Positions 44,003-53,216 of a stretch of 64,000 nt of DNA are shown here, piece after piece (positions within the stretch are counted from its first letter, which is position 1; every line of letters starts with the position of its first letter). The position numbers and the translations under genes were made by a program. Under the pieces are notes generated by a model, which worked only from the letters and a program-made list of their open reading frames with translations, had not been told where the DNA came from and searched no databases. Source of the stretch: Alkalitalea saponilacus (lineage in GTDB: Bacteria > Bacteroidota > Bacteroidia > Bacteroidales > Marinilabiliaceae); NCBI RefSeq assembly GCF_900168165.1, contig NZ_FUYV01000005.1, forward strand, positions 1 to 64,000, in the 5' to 3' direction.

Positions 44003-45892
44003 CTACCTTTTCGGTAAGGAGAAACTAAATATACTTCCTTTCCCGACTTGACTGGTTGCTGAAATTTCGCCATTTTGAGCCTTAATCAACTCATTGCACA
44101 AAGGCAGTCCGAATCCGGTACCGCCTTCACCCTGTGTACCTGGTGTAGAACGAGTGGTTTCGGCATTAAACAAACGAGAAACTACCGAAGCTTCAATACC
44201 AATACCTGAATCATGAATTTCCACTAAAACCCTATCCCCTTGTTGCTTATGTGCGACTTTTACATAACCGCCCGGATGAGAAAATTTGATGGAATTAGAA
44301 ACTAAATTTCGAACAACAGTATTTAACATGTGCTCATCAGCCACAACGGTAATTCCATCCGGTATTAGATTGTCAATGATTATCTGCTTTGCATCGGCCA
44401 GTGATTTCAGATGATTGATGGCTCGACGTACCTGGACCGACAAATCAATATTTGTCAGCGATGCTTTAAGTTTACCGGTTTGCGATAATGCCCAGTTCAG
44501 TAAATTCTCAACCAACTCATAAAGAGAGTGAACGTTTCCCGATAAGAGCCTAACCAACTCATAGTTTTCGATGGCATTGTTGTTGTTGAAGTTGGTGTAT
44601 AATAGCTCCATGAATCCCAGAATGTTATTTAACGGATTTCTTAAATCATGGGCTATGATGTACAGAAACTTATCCTTTTGATAATTAAGCTCTTTTAAGT
44701 TATCATTGGCTTTTCGAAGAGATTTTTCAAGGAGAATATGATCCGTAACATCTCTTGCTGCTGCATAAATTTTGCGATTCTTGGCCTTGGATCTCCATTC
44801 TATATATCTGTATGATTGATCCTTACATCTGTATCTGTTTATGAAACATTGAATCTCTTTTCCGGTCTGGAGTTCCTGAATTGCTTGTGCGGTGGCCTCA
44901 ATATCATCAGGATGAATTAAATCTAAAATTTTCTTGCTTTTTAATTCCTCCAGAGAAAACCCCAGAACTCTCTGCCATGAAGGGTTCAGCATGGTAAAAT
45001 ACCCCTCTAAATTGGCTACAGCCAATAAATCCAGCGAGAGAGTAAAGTAATTATTTAATTCTTCAGATTTTAGTCTGGCAAGTTTTTCTGAATTAATAGC
45101 ATCGGTAATATCGTATGCCGTGCCAATGGCTCCATTATACTGCCCCTCCTTGTTATATGTTTTTCGGATATTTAATCTTAAATAGACTGGAGTATTGTTT
45201 TTACTGACCCACACAGACTCTCTGCCACGCAGTTGATCTTCAGGCAGGCTCTCAAGAAAAAACACACCGCCTTCCTCAATTTTACCTGAATGCAAAAACT
45301 CCACATACCGACGACCGATCATCTCATGATGAGAAAAACCCAGTATATCGAAACAAGCTTTATTAACAAAAATAAAACGTCCCTCGTTGTCGGTTTGAAA
45401 GATGAGTTCCTGGGAGGTTTCAACAAGGTTTTCATAAAGATGTTTGATGTCCTGTATCTCCTCCTCTATTCGCTTTTGTTCTGAAATGTCCTGAATGGTT
45501 CCGAACATCTTAACCGGTTGTCCGTCTTTATTAAATGATAACTTTCCTTTTCCGTGAACCCATATTACTGAATGATCAGGTTTTAAAATCCGGTATTTTT
45601 TATCAAAGGGTTGTAATTCAGTTAATACTTCATCTCTGAAATAACTCTTCATCTTTTCCCGATCATCGGGATGAATGATGCGCAACCAAACCTCCAGAGT
45701 TCTTCCTTCGGGAAAGTTGGTGCCAAAAATTTCATCCAGACCAGGTGATTGTTCCCATTTTCCTGAATTGATGTCCAGAACATAATAGCCAAATTTGGCT
45801 ATTTTTTCTGCTTCATCAAGAAAATAGGCCTTGTTTTTAAGATCTTCAAAAAGATCTTCCGGCTCTTTACTTTTGGTTTTAATCTTTTGCAT
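44003..45892 (-). CDS. Soluble multi-PAS hybrid-type sensor histidine kinase
   Basis: 629 residues from ATG 45892 (a start at 45919 adds nine). No membrane span. Three PAS domains in order: FGYYVLDINSGKWEQSP with HPDDREKMKSYF; LIFQTDNEGRFIFVNKACFD; LLAVANLEGYFTMLNPSWQR with HPDDIEATAQAI. Then HisKA FLYIIAHDLRNPLNNILGF and HATPase with NLVSNSIKFS and GTGFGLPLCNEL. It ends with no receiver. Orphan kinase with unknown input and regulator. Confidence 0.88.
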   Translation of the reverse strand: MQKIKTKSKEPEDLFEDLKNKAYFLDEAEKIAKFGYYVLDINSGKWEQSPGLDEIFGTNFPEGRTLEVWLRIIHPDDREKMKSYFRDEVLTELQPFDKKYRILKPDHSVIWVHGKGKLSFNKDGQPVKMFGTIQDISEQKRIEEEIQDIKHLYENLVETSQELIFQTDNEGRFIFVNKACFDILGFSHHEMIGRRYVEFLHSGKIEEGGVFFLESLPEDQLRGRESVWVSKNNTPVYLRLNIRKTYNKEGQYNGAIGTAYDITDAINSEKLARLKSEELNNYFTLSLDLLAVANLEGYFTMLNPSWQRVLGFSLEELKSKKILDLIHPDDIEATAQAIQELQTGKEIQCFINRYRCKDQSYRYIEWRSKAKNRKIYAAARDVTDHILLEKSLRKANDNLKELNYQKDKFLYIIAHDLRNPLNNILGFMELLYTNFNNNNAIENYELVRLLSGNVHSLYELVENLLNWALSQTGKLKASLTNIDLSVQVRRAINHLKSLADAKQIIIDNLIPDGITVVADEHMLNTVVRNLVSNSIKFSHPGGYVKVAHKQQGDRVLVEIHDSGIGIEASVVSRLFNAETTRSTPGTQGEGGTGFGLPLCNELIKAQNGEISATSQVGKGSIFSFSLPKR

Positions 45893-45919
45893 GTTTACTG
45901 CTTTAATCTGAACAATCAT

Positions 45920-46293
45920 TATATATTCAGGTTAGGATTGTTCTTGCAGTATCCGGTGTCAGTTATGCTGATCACCGCCATCTATTCTTCGAAATTTTAT
46001 ATGTTTATGGAATATTGGAGCTATAATAAATCAGGCTTTCCTGCAGCCATTTTGATTACGAACAAAAGCATGTGAACTGGAAATGAAAAAAACAATCACT
46101 TAAATGTATTCCTGTCATTTCTTACTCAATAGAATTATGATGAAATTAAACCAACATTATTTATCTCTTCAAAAACACAATTTATCATTTATAAAAACAA
46201 AATGCAATAAAACAATAATATTGTTTTATTGGGTATGGTTTGAGAGCCATTTATAGCAGATTACCATTTCAAATTTCCCTAAATAAAAAACCA
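45920..46293. other. Gap upstream of the PAS kinase, with an AT-rich palindrome
   Basis: About 370 bp, no supported gene. CAATAAAACAATA at 46205-46217 with TATTGTTTTATTG at 46219-46231 forms a 27-bp near-perfect palindrome that could be an operator; position relative to the kinase start is about 313 bp. Confidence 0.5.
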
Positions 46294-46322
46294 CCAATAG
46301 AAGTTTTAAGAACTTCTATTGG
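46294..46322 (-). terminator. Terminator after the GH5 gene
   Basis: CCAATAGAAGTT (46294-46305) with AACTTCTATTGG (46311-46322), then on the minus strand a T-run (TTTTTTATTT). It lies 78 bp beyond the GH5 stop. Confidence 0.75.
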
Positions 46323-46399
46323 CGGCGCATGTGAAATTGTGTTTATCAATCTACTAAATAAATCTATCTCAAATACTTAAAGCAACCTATCCTTATTGT

Positions 46400-47425
46400 C
46401 TATTCATCCAGGTTTTCCTTCCCCAGCATCACATCCCTAAAAAACTTTCCTGATCGGGATGGAGTATAATTCCAGTCTTTGATTAACTGCGGAGACCAAT
46501 CCGGATCGAAACACCATGCTACCCAGCTGATTCCTTTGTCACGAAAATATCTCATTAGTGTTCTTCCATATTCCTCATCTCCAATACAGGGAATATGGGC
46601 TCCCCGGTCGGTTGGTTGCATAAACCCAATTTCGGTGGCAATGATGGGATAATCATCGGCAGCAAAACCAAAGTCCCGTTCCCATTGTGGAATCCATGGC
46701 TGGTCACGCTTCTGAGGATAGGGATGACTAACATAGGCGATTCCCGGTACATTTAGTGGTGCATACATAAGAGGAGTCAAGTCGTATGCCCAGTTAAAAC
46801 CGCCAACCAAAGGGATGGCTTCAGGGCTATTAGCACGTATTACATATATGATATCGGTAAGAATATCTGCCCATTGATCCCATGTAAGAGAACCCAATTG
46901 ACCTTGATAAGTGGTTGGCTCATTAAAAATCTCATACATTGCAACAATTGGTTCATCGGCGTATCTGCGAGAAATGGTTAGCCAGAAATCATAAGTTTCG
47001 GGTAAACTGGTTTTGTACATCTCGTGCTGAAACAATTCTGTTCTAAGGTTTCCGATGGAATGCCAGTCGATGATGATGTAAAGATCAAACTCTCGAGCCC
47101 ACTCCACAGCTTGATCGAGAAGTATTAAATAATCCTCCTTTCCTCTTTCCCTCCAGGCTTGTGGATGTACAGGAAGCCTAACGATATTGGATCCCCAGTC
47201 GCGAGCAACTCTAAAAAGATCTCTCTTCCATTGTCCCTCTTTAACCAATCGATCTGGATCAGCAAAATTAACTCCCTGAAAAATGATGGTTTCCCCATCG
47301 GGTGTTACAAATCGATTACCCTCCACGGAAATCCTCGGAAGTGATCCTGATGCTTCTGTTTTGATTGTTGTGGACAGGCAAAAGAAAAGAATGGAGAATT
47401 GCAATAAATAGAAATACGTTTTCAT
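46400..47425 (-). CDS. Secreted GH5-family glucanase (cellulase-like)
   Basis: 341 residues. Signal peptide LLQFSILFFCLSTTIKTEAS-like at the start. GH5 pattern: IIFQGVNFADP, GSNIVRLPVHPQAW, DWHSIGN, acid/base E in MYEIFNEPTT, nucleophile in IIATEIGFM. Such enzymes cut beta-1,4-glucan or related glucans/mannans. No carbohydrate-binding module. Monocistronic with its own terminator; no link to the GH17 cluster in distance. Confidence 0.88.
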   Translation of the reverse strand: MKTYFYLLQFSILFFCLSTTIKTEASGSLPRISVEGNRFVTPDGETIIFQGVNFADPDRLVKEGQWKRDLFRVARDWGSNIVRLPVHPQAWRERGKEDYLILLDQAVEWAREFDLYIIIDWHSIGNLRTELFQHEMYKTSLPETYDFWLTISRRYADEPIVAMYEIFNEPTTYQGQLGSLTWDQWADILTDIIYVIRANSPEAIPLVGGFNWAYDLTPLMYAPLNVPGIAYVSHPYPQKRDQPWIPQWERDFGFAADDYPIIATEIGFMQPTDRGAHIPCIGDEEYGRTLMRYFRDKGISWVAWCFDPDWSPQLIKDWNYTPSRSGKFFRDVMLGKENLDE

Positions 47426-47557
47426 TTTGATGAAACTTTAGTGATTATTGTGCATGACGCTTAGTGTGCTTGTTACACTATACGAATATACAAAATATAA
47501 CACAGTGAAGCAATAATTTATATTACAGAAAATCATCAGAGAGAAGAAAAAAGTAAA

Positions 47558-48232
47558 TTAACAGGTAGTTTGTGAGCCGGATGTTTCCATGCCCGGAAAC
47601 GTTTTAAAAAATATTGTAGCTATTTTATTCTTTAAATGATTTATTTCATCACCTTGTATTTCTGCAACTTGATTATATACTTCTTCAATCATAAATCCAG
47701 AATCATCTGTTTCTAGAAGAAAAGGCTCATCTCTCATCAAAAGGAGAGATTTCGTTGCTTTGCTATTACCAATAAAAATGGCAGAGCCAAATGAGAGTAT
47801 AAATCCATTGCTGATTAACTGTTCGGCAAGTTGTGGGTGACCATTAAACCCATGAATAATCCATGGTTGGGTCGGTTTGATCTGCTTTCTTAAATAAATG
47901 ATTTCATTGTACCTTCCTACACAATGTATAATCAATGTTTTATGAAGTTGCTCAGAATAGTTTACATGCTTTCTGAATAGTTCAGTTTGTTTAGATAAAC
48001 TGCCAGACTTATACTTATCAAGACCACATTCACCTATGGCAATTAAACCTTTAACATTAGTTACTTTATCTATTTCTTGAATAGATTTATGGCATGTAGT
48101 GTCCCACGGATGAACTCCAAAACTAACCGGTGCGGTGATCTCCTTAAAATCAGCATAACCGGCACGCATATTTACAATGGAAAATACACCTTCCCTTCGC
48201 ACAGTGTTATGAGTATGGATGTCAAAATACAT
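47558..48232 (-). CDS. TatD-family metal-dependent hydrolase
   Basis: 224 residues. IHTHN (metal-binding HxH) near residue 5, GECGLDKYKSG, LIIHCVGRYNEII and IIHGFNGHPQLAEQLI, LLETDDSGF near the end. TatD/YcfH proteins are 3'-5' DNases or related amidohydrolases. Shorter than usual (about 255). Last gene of the DUF4271-hemD-rnpA-yidD run. Confidence 0.85.
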   Translation of the reverse strand: MYFDIHTHNTVRREGVFSIVNMRAGYADFKEITAPVSFGVHPWDTTCHKSIQEIDKVTNVKGLIAIGECGLDKYKSGSLSKQTELFRKHVNYSEQLHKTLIIHCVGRYNEIIYLRKQIKPTQPWIIHGFNGHPQLAEQLISNGFILSFGSAIFIGNSKATKSLLLMRDEPFLLETDDSGFMIEEVYNQVAEIQGDEINHLKNKIATIFFKTFPGMETSGSQTTC

Positions 48233-48291
48233 ATTAGAAGAAACTGTAAATCAATAGAGCAATTTACAATAAATAATTGAAAGGAAACCAT

Positions 48292-48534
48292 TCAGGGAAC
48301 CGGGTCATAGCCGCTCCCTCCCCAAGGATTACAGGAAAGAATGCGTTTAATAGCAAGCCAAAAACCTTTAAAAGGACCGTGCTTTTTAAGCGCTTCAACG
48401 GTATAATGTGAACAAGTCGGAGTATATCTGCAACGAGGGCCTATCATTGGTGAAATCCCATATTGATAAATCTTCACCGGCAAGATGAGTAGAAATACAA
48501 GAAGCTGTTTGAGATAGTAAAGAGTTCTATTCAC
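48292..48534 (-). CDS. yidD: Membrane protein insertion efficiency factor YidD
   Basis: 80 residues with the YidD (DUF37) motif: [20 protein letters not shown], then [20 protein letters not shown] and [16 protein letters not shown]. It helps YidC insert membrane proteins. Follows rnpA on the minus strand, the conserved order in bacteria. Confidence 0.95.
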   Translation of the reverse strand: MNRTLYYLKQLLVFLLILPVKIYQYGISPMIGPRCRYTPTCSHYTVEALKKHGPFKGFWLAIKRILSCNPWGGSGYDPVP

Positions 48535-48583
48535 AATATACCGCTTTAATTCTATTAGTTATGACCTTTGTATAATGTATAGG

Positions 48584-48985
48584 TTAAACCTTACATTCCT
48601 CCAGCCGCACTTTAAGTTTATCAAAAGCCTTGATGATTGCCTTTTCAACGCTCTGGTAATCGGCCACTTCATTGTTAATGTAAACAACAGCTGCCAATAA
48701 TTGTTTTCCCTGCGGAATAAGCGAATATAACTGCTGCTTATTTAATCTGAATGCCTCTCTCATTTTTCTTCTGATCAAGTTGCGCTTCACGGCTCGTTTA
48801 AAGCGCTTTTTGGGAACAGAAAAGAGCACTTTTGAAGGAGATTGATCGGACACGGGAACCAACAGATACTGGATGCGCAAGGGGAAAGACGTTACCGAAC
48901 GACCTTCTGAAAAAAGTTGCTCAATCTGTTTTGTTAAAAACAATCGTTCCTGCTTACCAAAAGAATTTCCAACGCCTTTTTGCAT
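48584..48985 (-). CDS. rnpA: Ribonuclease P protein component
   Basis: 133 residues. RnpA pattern: KVLFSVPKKRFKRAVKRNLI followed by RRKMREAFRLNK, the conserved RNR-like helix binding the RNase P RNA. Length fits Bacteroidota. A terminator separates it from hemD upstream. Confidence 0.93.
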   Translation of the reverse strand: MQKGVGNSFGKQERLFLTKQIEQLFSEGRSVTSFPLRIQYLLVPVSDQSPSKVLFSVPKKRFKRAVKRNLIRRKMREAFRLNKQQLYSLIPQGKQLLAAVVYINNEVADYQSVEKAIIKAFDKLKVRLEECKV

Positions 48986-49012
48986 TACACTTAAACAATA
49001 TGTTTAAATCCA

Positions 49013-49055
49013 ATTAAAAAAACACCCCATTTGGAGATAAACCTAAATGGGGCGT
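49013..49055 (-). terminator. Terminator after hemD
   Basis: CCCCATTT (49025-49032) with AAATGGGG (49045-49052), flanked on the minus strand by a run of T after GGGGTG. It lies between hemD and rnpA. Confidence 0.7.
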
Positions 49056-49119
49056 TTATAGTATTTCAGAGTTATTTCAGACATAAATTTCAATTTAGAG
49101 AAATTTATGCAGAGGTCAT

Positions 49120-49866
49120 CTATTTCTTGTTATGTTCCTTTATAAATATCTCCAAAGCTGCAGTCATGGAAGGCGCTTGGGGCATTGGAGCCTGTATATC
49201 GAGTCTTAATCCGGCTTCTGTTACAGCTTTTGCAGTGGCCGGACCAAATGATGCAATAACAATATCATCCTGCTTAAAATCAGGGAAGTTCTGAAAGAGC
49301 GAAGCGATTCCTGATGGACTGAAAAACACCAACATATCGTAATCAATCTTTTTAATATCGCTTAAATCACTGCTAACTGTTCTGTAAAATATCGCTTTGG
49401 TATACTTAGCCTTAGACTTATTCAGCAAATCAGGGATTTCCTGTTTATGAATATCCGAGAGTGGCACCAGAAACTTTTCCTCTTTGTGTTTCTTAATAAC
49501 CTCCACCAAATCAGCAAATTTGCCGGTAGAATGGAAAATTTTACGTTTCCTGTAAACGATGTACTTCTGCAAATAAAATGCAGTTGCTTCAGAAATACAG
49601 AAGTACTTCATGGTATCGGGAACAACGACACGTGTTTCTTCACAGATTCGGAAAAAATGATCAATGGCCGTACGGCTGGTAAAAACAACAGCAGTATGAT
49701 CCAGGATGTTAATTTTTTGCTTTCTAAAATCTTTAACATCAATTCCCTGAACCTGAATAAACGGTCTGAAATCAATTTTTACGTTGTTTTTTTCCGCCAA
49801 TTCGAAATAAGGCGACTTTTGCGTAGTCGGTTTTGGTTGTGAAACCAGAATTTTTTTGATCTTCAA
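49120..49866 (-). CDS. hemD: Uroporphyrinogen-III synthase
   Basis: 248 residues with the HemD two-lobed fold: LDHTAVVFTSRTAIDHFFRI near 55-75, FLVPLSDIHKQEIPDLL and MLVFFSPSGIASLFQNFPDF, ending with ASFGPATAKAVTEAG. It cyclises hydroxymethylbilane in tetrapyrrole synthesis. The usual Bacteroidota location, downstream of DUF4271. Confidence 0.9.
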   Translation of the reverse strand: MKIKKILVSQPKPTTQKSPYFELAEKNNVKIDFRPFIQVQGIDVKDFRKQKINILDHTAVVFTSRTAIDHFFRICEETRVVVPDTMKYFCISEATAFYLQKYIVYRKRKIFHSTGKFADLVEVIKKHKEEKFLVPLSDIHKQEIPDLLNKSKAKYTKAIFYRTVSSDLSDIKKIDYDMLVFFSPSGIASLFQNFPDFKQDDIVIASFGPATAKAVTEAGLRLDIQAPMPQAPSMTAALEIFIKEHNKK

Positions 49867-49911
49867 TGTGCATCAATTTTAGTTCAACAAAAATCGGAAC
49901 TCCTCCATTTT

Positions 49912-51036
49912 CTATTTGAACAGTACCTTAAATAGGATGGATAAGGGCAATATTTCCAGAGCGCAAAGATACAAAATTATGTAATACCCTGAAAGAAGAT
50001 TCGAAAAATTCTCTCTTATCCCTCTGACTATCTGCATGAGATAAAGGAAGATAAACACCCCCAATCCGATTCTGATAAATATCTCCTGAAACGAAAAATC
50101 CAGATAGGGAAGAAACAACACAAAAGGCATAATTAATATAGAGAATGACTTTGCCGTTGCTGAAGATGATGCAAGATACCCATGAACAGCATTGGAGGTT
50201 CCAAATATTTTACCCACCAGCCGATAAACAATTACCTTTGAAGTAAATAGCAGAAATAGAAAAATAAAAATAAAAGGTAGCAATATGGGTCCGGAATAAC
50301 CCCAAATGGGCTTTTCCATAATGGTTAATATCTGGAAAATAAAAAGTGTGCTGTTCAAATAAAAGAGAAACCCAAGTAAAAATGAAGGCCAAAAATTGGA
50401 TGCATTTGCACTGGAGAGCCTCGTAATAAAGGAGGGATAAATAATGGTATGGAGCAAATCCTTTATATACCGGCTCCAGCTAAGGCGAACGTAACCCAGT
50501 ACAACGACAGAAAAAACTACGACACTGATAAACCAATCATTCTGTAAAAGTGATTTCTCCTCAATTAGCACTTCATCTGAAGATGCGTCAAATTCTGTAT
50601 ATGTTTGTGTAACTAAATTTGTGTCATCATGGTCTAATCCTGTTTCGTGAGTGGGATGTCCCATCAACGAATCGGCTTGAATTGAAATCTCTCTCTGCAA
50701 GTACTCTTTGCTAAATAATGATTCAGAGGACTCTTCGGTCCAACCTTCAGTATTAAAATCAAATTGCCAGTTAACGGCAGTTTCCGGATGTTCGATTAGG
50801 TTAAAGTGGACTGAATCGCTTTGAGATAAACTTGGCGGGGGAGCAACCCTGCGAGGGGGAGGTGGTGGTGCCGGTTCACGAATAGTATCTGGCTCGAGCA
50901 ACTGAATTCGGGTGCGAAAAGACTCAAGCGTTGGCACTGGAATATTCAACCCCGGCGAAAGCCTGGGTTGAGGAATTTCAACTTGCACCTGAACAGTATC
51001 CCTCGTAAACTCTGTATGTTGCTCTTCCAAATCCAT
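49912..51036 (-). CDS. DUF4271 membrane protein
   Basis: 374 residues. N-terminal 165 residues are low-complexity and proline-rich (EPAPPPPPRRVAPPP), then about six membrane segments (for example FISVVVFSVVVLGYVRLSW, PFIFIFLFLLFTSKVIVYRL). Matches DUF4271, present upstream of hemD in many Bacteroidota. Function unknown. Confidence 0.85.
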   Translation of the reverse strand: MDLEEQHTEFTRDTVQVQVEIPQPRLSPGLNIPVPTLESFRTRIQLLEPDTIREPAPPPPPRRVAPPPSLSQSDSVHFNLIEHPETAVNWQFDFNTEGWTEESSESLFSKEYLQREISIQADSLMGHPTHETGLDHDDTNLVTQTYTEFDASSDEVLIEEKSLLQNDWFISVVVFSVVVLGYVRLSWSRYIKDLLHTIIYPSFITRLSSANASNFWPSFLLGFLFYLNSTLFIFQILTIMEKPIWGYSGPILLPFIFIFLFLLFTSKVIVYRLVGKIFGTSNAVHGYLASSSATAKSFSILIMPFVLFLPYLDFSFQEIFIRIGLGVFIFLYLMQIVRGIRENFSNLLSGYYIILYLCALEILPLSILFKVLFK

Positions 51037-51105
51037 CTCCTATGTCATATGATTGGCATAAAATTACAAATTCCTGCCAAATATCCTTTAAAACCCTTGT
51101 GGATG

Positions 51106-51723
51106 TTATTGCATTGATTGATTTTGAGACTCTGAAACCGCGGCAAACTTAATCACCTCCGGACCCCACTTCTCAGTGTTTTCTATGATTTCAACGACCT
51201 CTTCAGGTCGTTGAACTGCGCTCCACATGCTGAGATGCTCTTTTCGCATAAAATTCTCCCTTGCCATTCGTTCAGCCATTTCAATTAAAGGGTTAAAATA
51301 ATTGTTGGTATTCAGTAAAACAATTGGATGGGGAAACATTCCAAGTTTTTTTAGTGATACCACTTCGTATAGCTCCTCTAAAGTTCCGCTGCCACCGGGA
51401 AGTGCAATCACTGCGGAAGTATTTTCTATTAAAAGTTGCTTTCTTTGGTGCATGGTTTCAACATGCACCATCTCCTTTACCCCTTTATGTTCCCATTCTA
51501 CCTCAATCATAAATCGGGGTATGATTCCCTTTATTCTTCCACCATTCTCAAGGACAGCATCGGCAATGGCCCCCATTAACCCCATGGCACCGCCGCCATA
51601 TATGATGCCATAGCCTGATTCTACCAAATCCGATGCGAGTTTTTTAGCTTCGTCAAAGTAAACTTGCGGAATCCCCGGACTGGAAGCACAATAAATGGTT
51701 ACCCACTTTTCCATATCAATCAT
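51106..51723 (-). CDS. LOG-family/TIGR00730 Rossmann protein (nucleoside 5'-monophosphate phosphoribohydrolase)
   Basis: 205 residues from ATG 51723 (an ATG at 51738 would overlap the previous gene). The LOG motif PGGSGTLEELYEV near residue 108 and GGGAMGLMGAIADAV earlier. Family members cleave cytokinin-type nucleotides (LOG) or other NMPs. Last gene of the GH3 - kinase - YccF - DUF417 operon; role in that context unclear. Confidence 0.85.
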   Translation of the reverse strand: MIDMEKWVTIYCASSPGIPQVYFDEAKKLASDLVESGYGIIYGGGAMGLMGAIADAVLENGGRIKGIIPRFMIEVEWEHKGVKEMVHVETMHQRKQLLIENTSAVIALPGGSGTLEELYEVVSLKKLGMFPHPIVLLNTNNYFNPLIEMAERMARENFMRKEHLSMWSAVQRPEEVVEIIENTEKWGPEVIKFAAVSESQNQSMQ

Positions 51724-51724
51724 A

Positions 51725-52168
51725 TTATAATGAATCACTTAAACACCAGGCTGCCGCACCAAACAGGATAAAATCTTTAAGAAAAGCCTGTCCTGCCCGG
51801 GATAATTCTGGAAATCCATAACCTGAATGCCAAACCACACCTGAGGAGAAAAAGACCAATATCCCAGCAAAAAATATCACCATGGCCAGCACTCCACCCC
51901 ATACGGAGAGTTTTCGCGAGACAGGCTTCAACATGATGAATAGCCCGGATATGATTTGCATCCACGCAATGATTGAAGTAAATGCGTAGATGGTGATGTA
52001 TTTAAGCATCCATGAAAACAGAACGGTTTGCGACATGGCCTGCTCGATGTAGTGTGCTTCGGTGTTTTTAAATTTCAGAACGCCCAGCCAAATTAAAATA
52101 ATTCCTAACCCATAACGAAAAAGAAATCTGGCCAATGAAAGCATCGTTTTTTTAAATAGTGACCGCAT
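51725..52168 (-). CDS. DUF417 (YkgB) family membrane protein
   Basis: 147 residues with about four membrane helices (YGLGIILIWLGVLKFKNTEA, FTSIIAWMQIISGLFIMLK, LAMVIFFAGILVFFSSG). LGVLKFKNTEAHYI is the YkgB/DoxX-like pattern. It ends at the start of the LOG gene and begins 2 nt after YccF, so it is translationally coupled. Function unknown. Confidence 0.8.
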   Translation of the reverse strand: MRSLFKKTMLSLARFLFRYGLGIILIWLGVLKFKNTEAHYIEQAMSQTVLFSWMLKYITIYAFTSIIAWMQIISGLFIMLKPVSRKLSVWGGVLAMVIFFAGILVFFSSGVVWHSGYGFPELSRAGQAFLKDFILFGAAAWCLSDSL

Positions 52169-52170
52169 AG

Positions 52171-52539
52171 CTATTGAATTTTATAATTAAACGGAGTAAG
52201 TGCAACTGTTGCCAACTTAAAATGCTGATTGGCAAACGGAATACCAATAATTGTAATGAACAATATAAGACCCCAAAAAATATGGGTAAGCGCAATCCAA
52301 ATCCCGAAAAAAACAATCCAAATTAAATTTAAGATGACTCCAAGGCATCCACCGGAACGAGCATTAGGAACCAGTTTGGCATGAAAAGGCCACAAGGCTG
52401 TCAGCCCAAGTTTAAACGACTGTATTCCGAAAGGAATGCCAATGATTGTGAGGCATAACACCAACCCTGCCAGAAAATACTCAATGGCAATGATCAGTCC
52501 TCCGAAAATTAACCAAATCAGGTTACCTAGGATTTTCAT
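52171..52539 (-). CDS. YccF-domain membrane protein
   Basis: 122 residues with two copies of the YccF pattern: LTIIGIPFGIQSFKLGLTAL at 33-49 and FITIIGIPFANQHFKLATVA toward the end, each after a membrane helix. Small inner-membrane proteins of unknown role. Precedes DUF417 with 2 nt. Confidence 0.85.
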   Translation of the reverse strand: MKILGNLIWLIFGGLIIAIEYFLAGLVLCLTIIGIPFGIQSFKLGLTALWPFHAKLVPNARSGGCLGVILNLIWIVFFGIWIALTHIFWGLILFITIIGIPFANQHFKLATVALTPFNYKIQ

Positions 52540-52587
52540 AGTTATTAAGATATTATCCGTTGTCGGTGTATTTGTTTCTCTGAGAGT

Positions 52588-53202
52588 CTAAAACAATCCG
52601 TGAATATTTGCATCTACCTTATCAAATACGGCACTTAGTGCCGTATTTTCATTTATGAAATCGGTTTCATCAACATTGATGGTAAGGATCTTACCACTGT
52701 TATAGTTAAGAATCCATCTTTCATATTTCTCATTTAATTTTTTCAGGTAATCCAAACGTATGGACTCTTCGTACGGACGTCCTCTTTTCTCTATCTGACG
52801 TACAAGTGTGGGGACTGATGCACGCAGGTATATTAGTAAATCAGGGGGCTGAATCAATCCAGTCATCAACTCAAATAGTGAAAGATAGTTATTGAAGTCC
52901 CTGTCACTCATGAGACCCATCTCGTGAAGGTTGGTTGCAAAAATGTAGGCATCCTCATAAATGGTCCGATCCTGAACAACCGTAATGGGTGATTTTCGGA
53001 TTTTCACGATTTGTGAAAATCTGCTGTTTAAAAAATAGACCTGAAGGTTGAATGACCACCTCTTCATGTCCTCATAAAAGTCTGCCAAATAAGGATTCTC
53101 ATCCACTTCCTCATAGTGAGCTTCCCAGCCGTAGTGTTTAGCCAGTAACGTGGCCAGAGATGTTTTTCCGGAACCAATATTCCCGGCTATGGCTATGTGC
53201 AT
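52588..53202 (-). CDS. Deoxynucleoside kinase
   Basis: 204 residues. P-loop GNIGSGKTS (7-15), EVDENPYLADFYEDMKRWSF, QDRTIYEDAYIFA (DRS-like catalytic motif) and RGRPYEESIRLDYL lid. Phosphorylates deoxyadenosine, deoxyguanosine or similar for salvage. Follows the GH3 gene by 14 nt. Confidence 0.9.
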   Translation of the reverse strand: MHIAIAGNIGSGKTSLATLLAKHYGWEAHYEEVDENPYLADFYEDMKRWSFNLQVYFLNSRFSQIVKIRKSPITVVQDRTIYEDAYIFATNLHEMGLMSDRDFNNYLSLFELMTGLIQPPDLLIYLRASVPTLVRQIEKRGRPYEESIRLDYLKKLNEKYERWILNYNSGKILTINVDETDFINENTALSAVFDKVDANIHGLF

Positions 53203-53216
53203 GATTGAATATTTAA

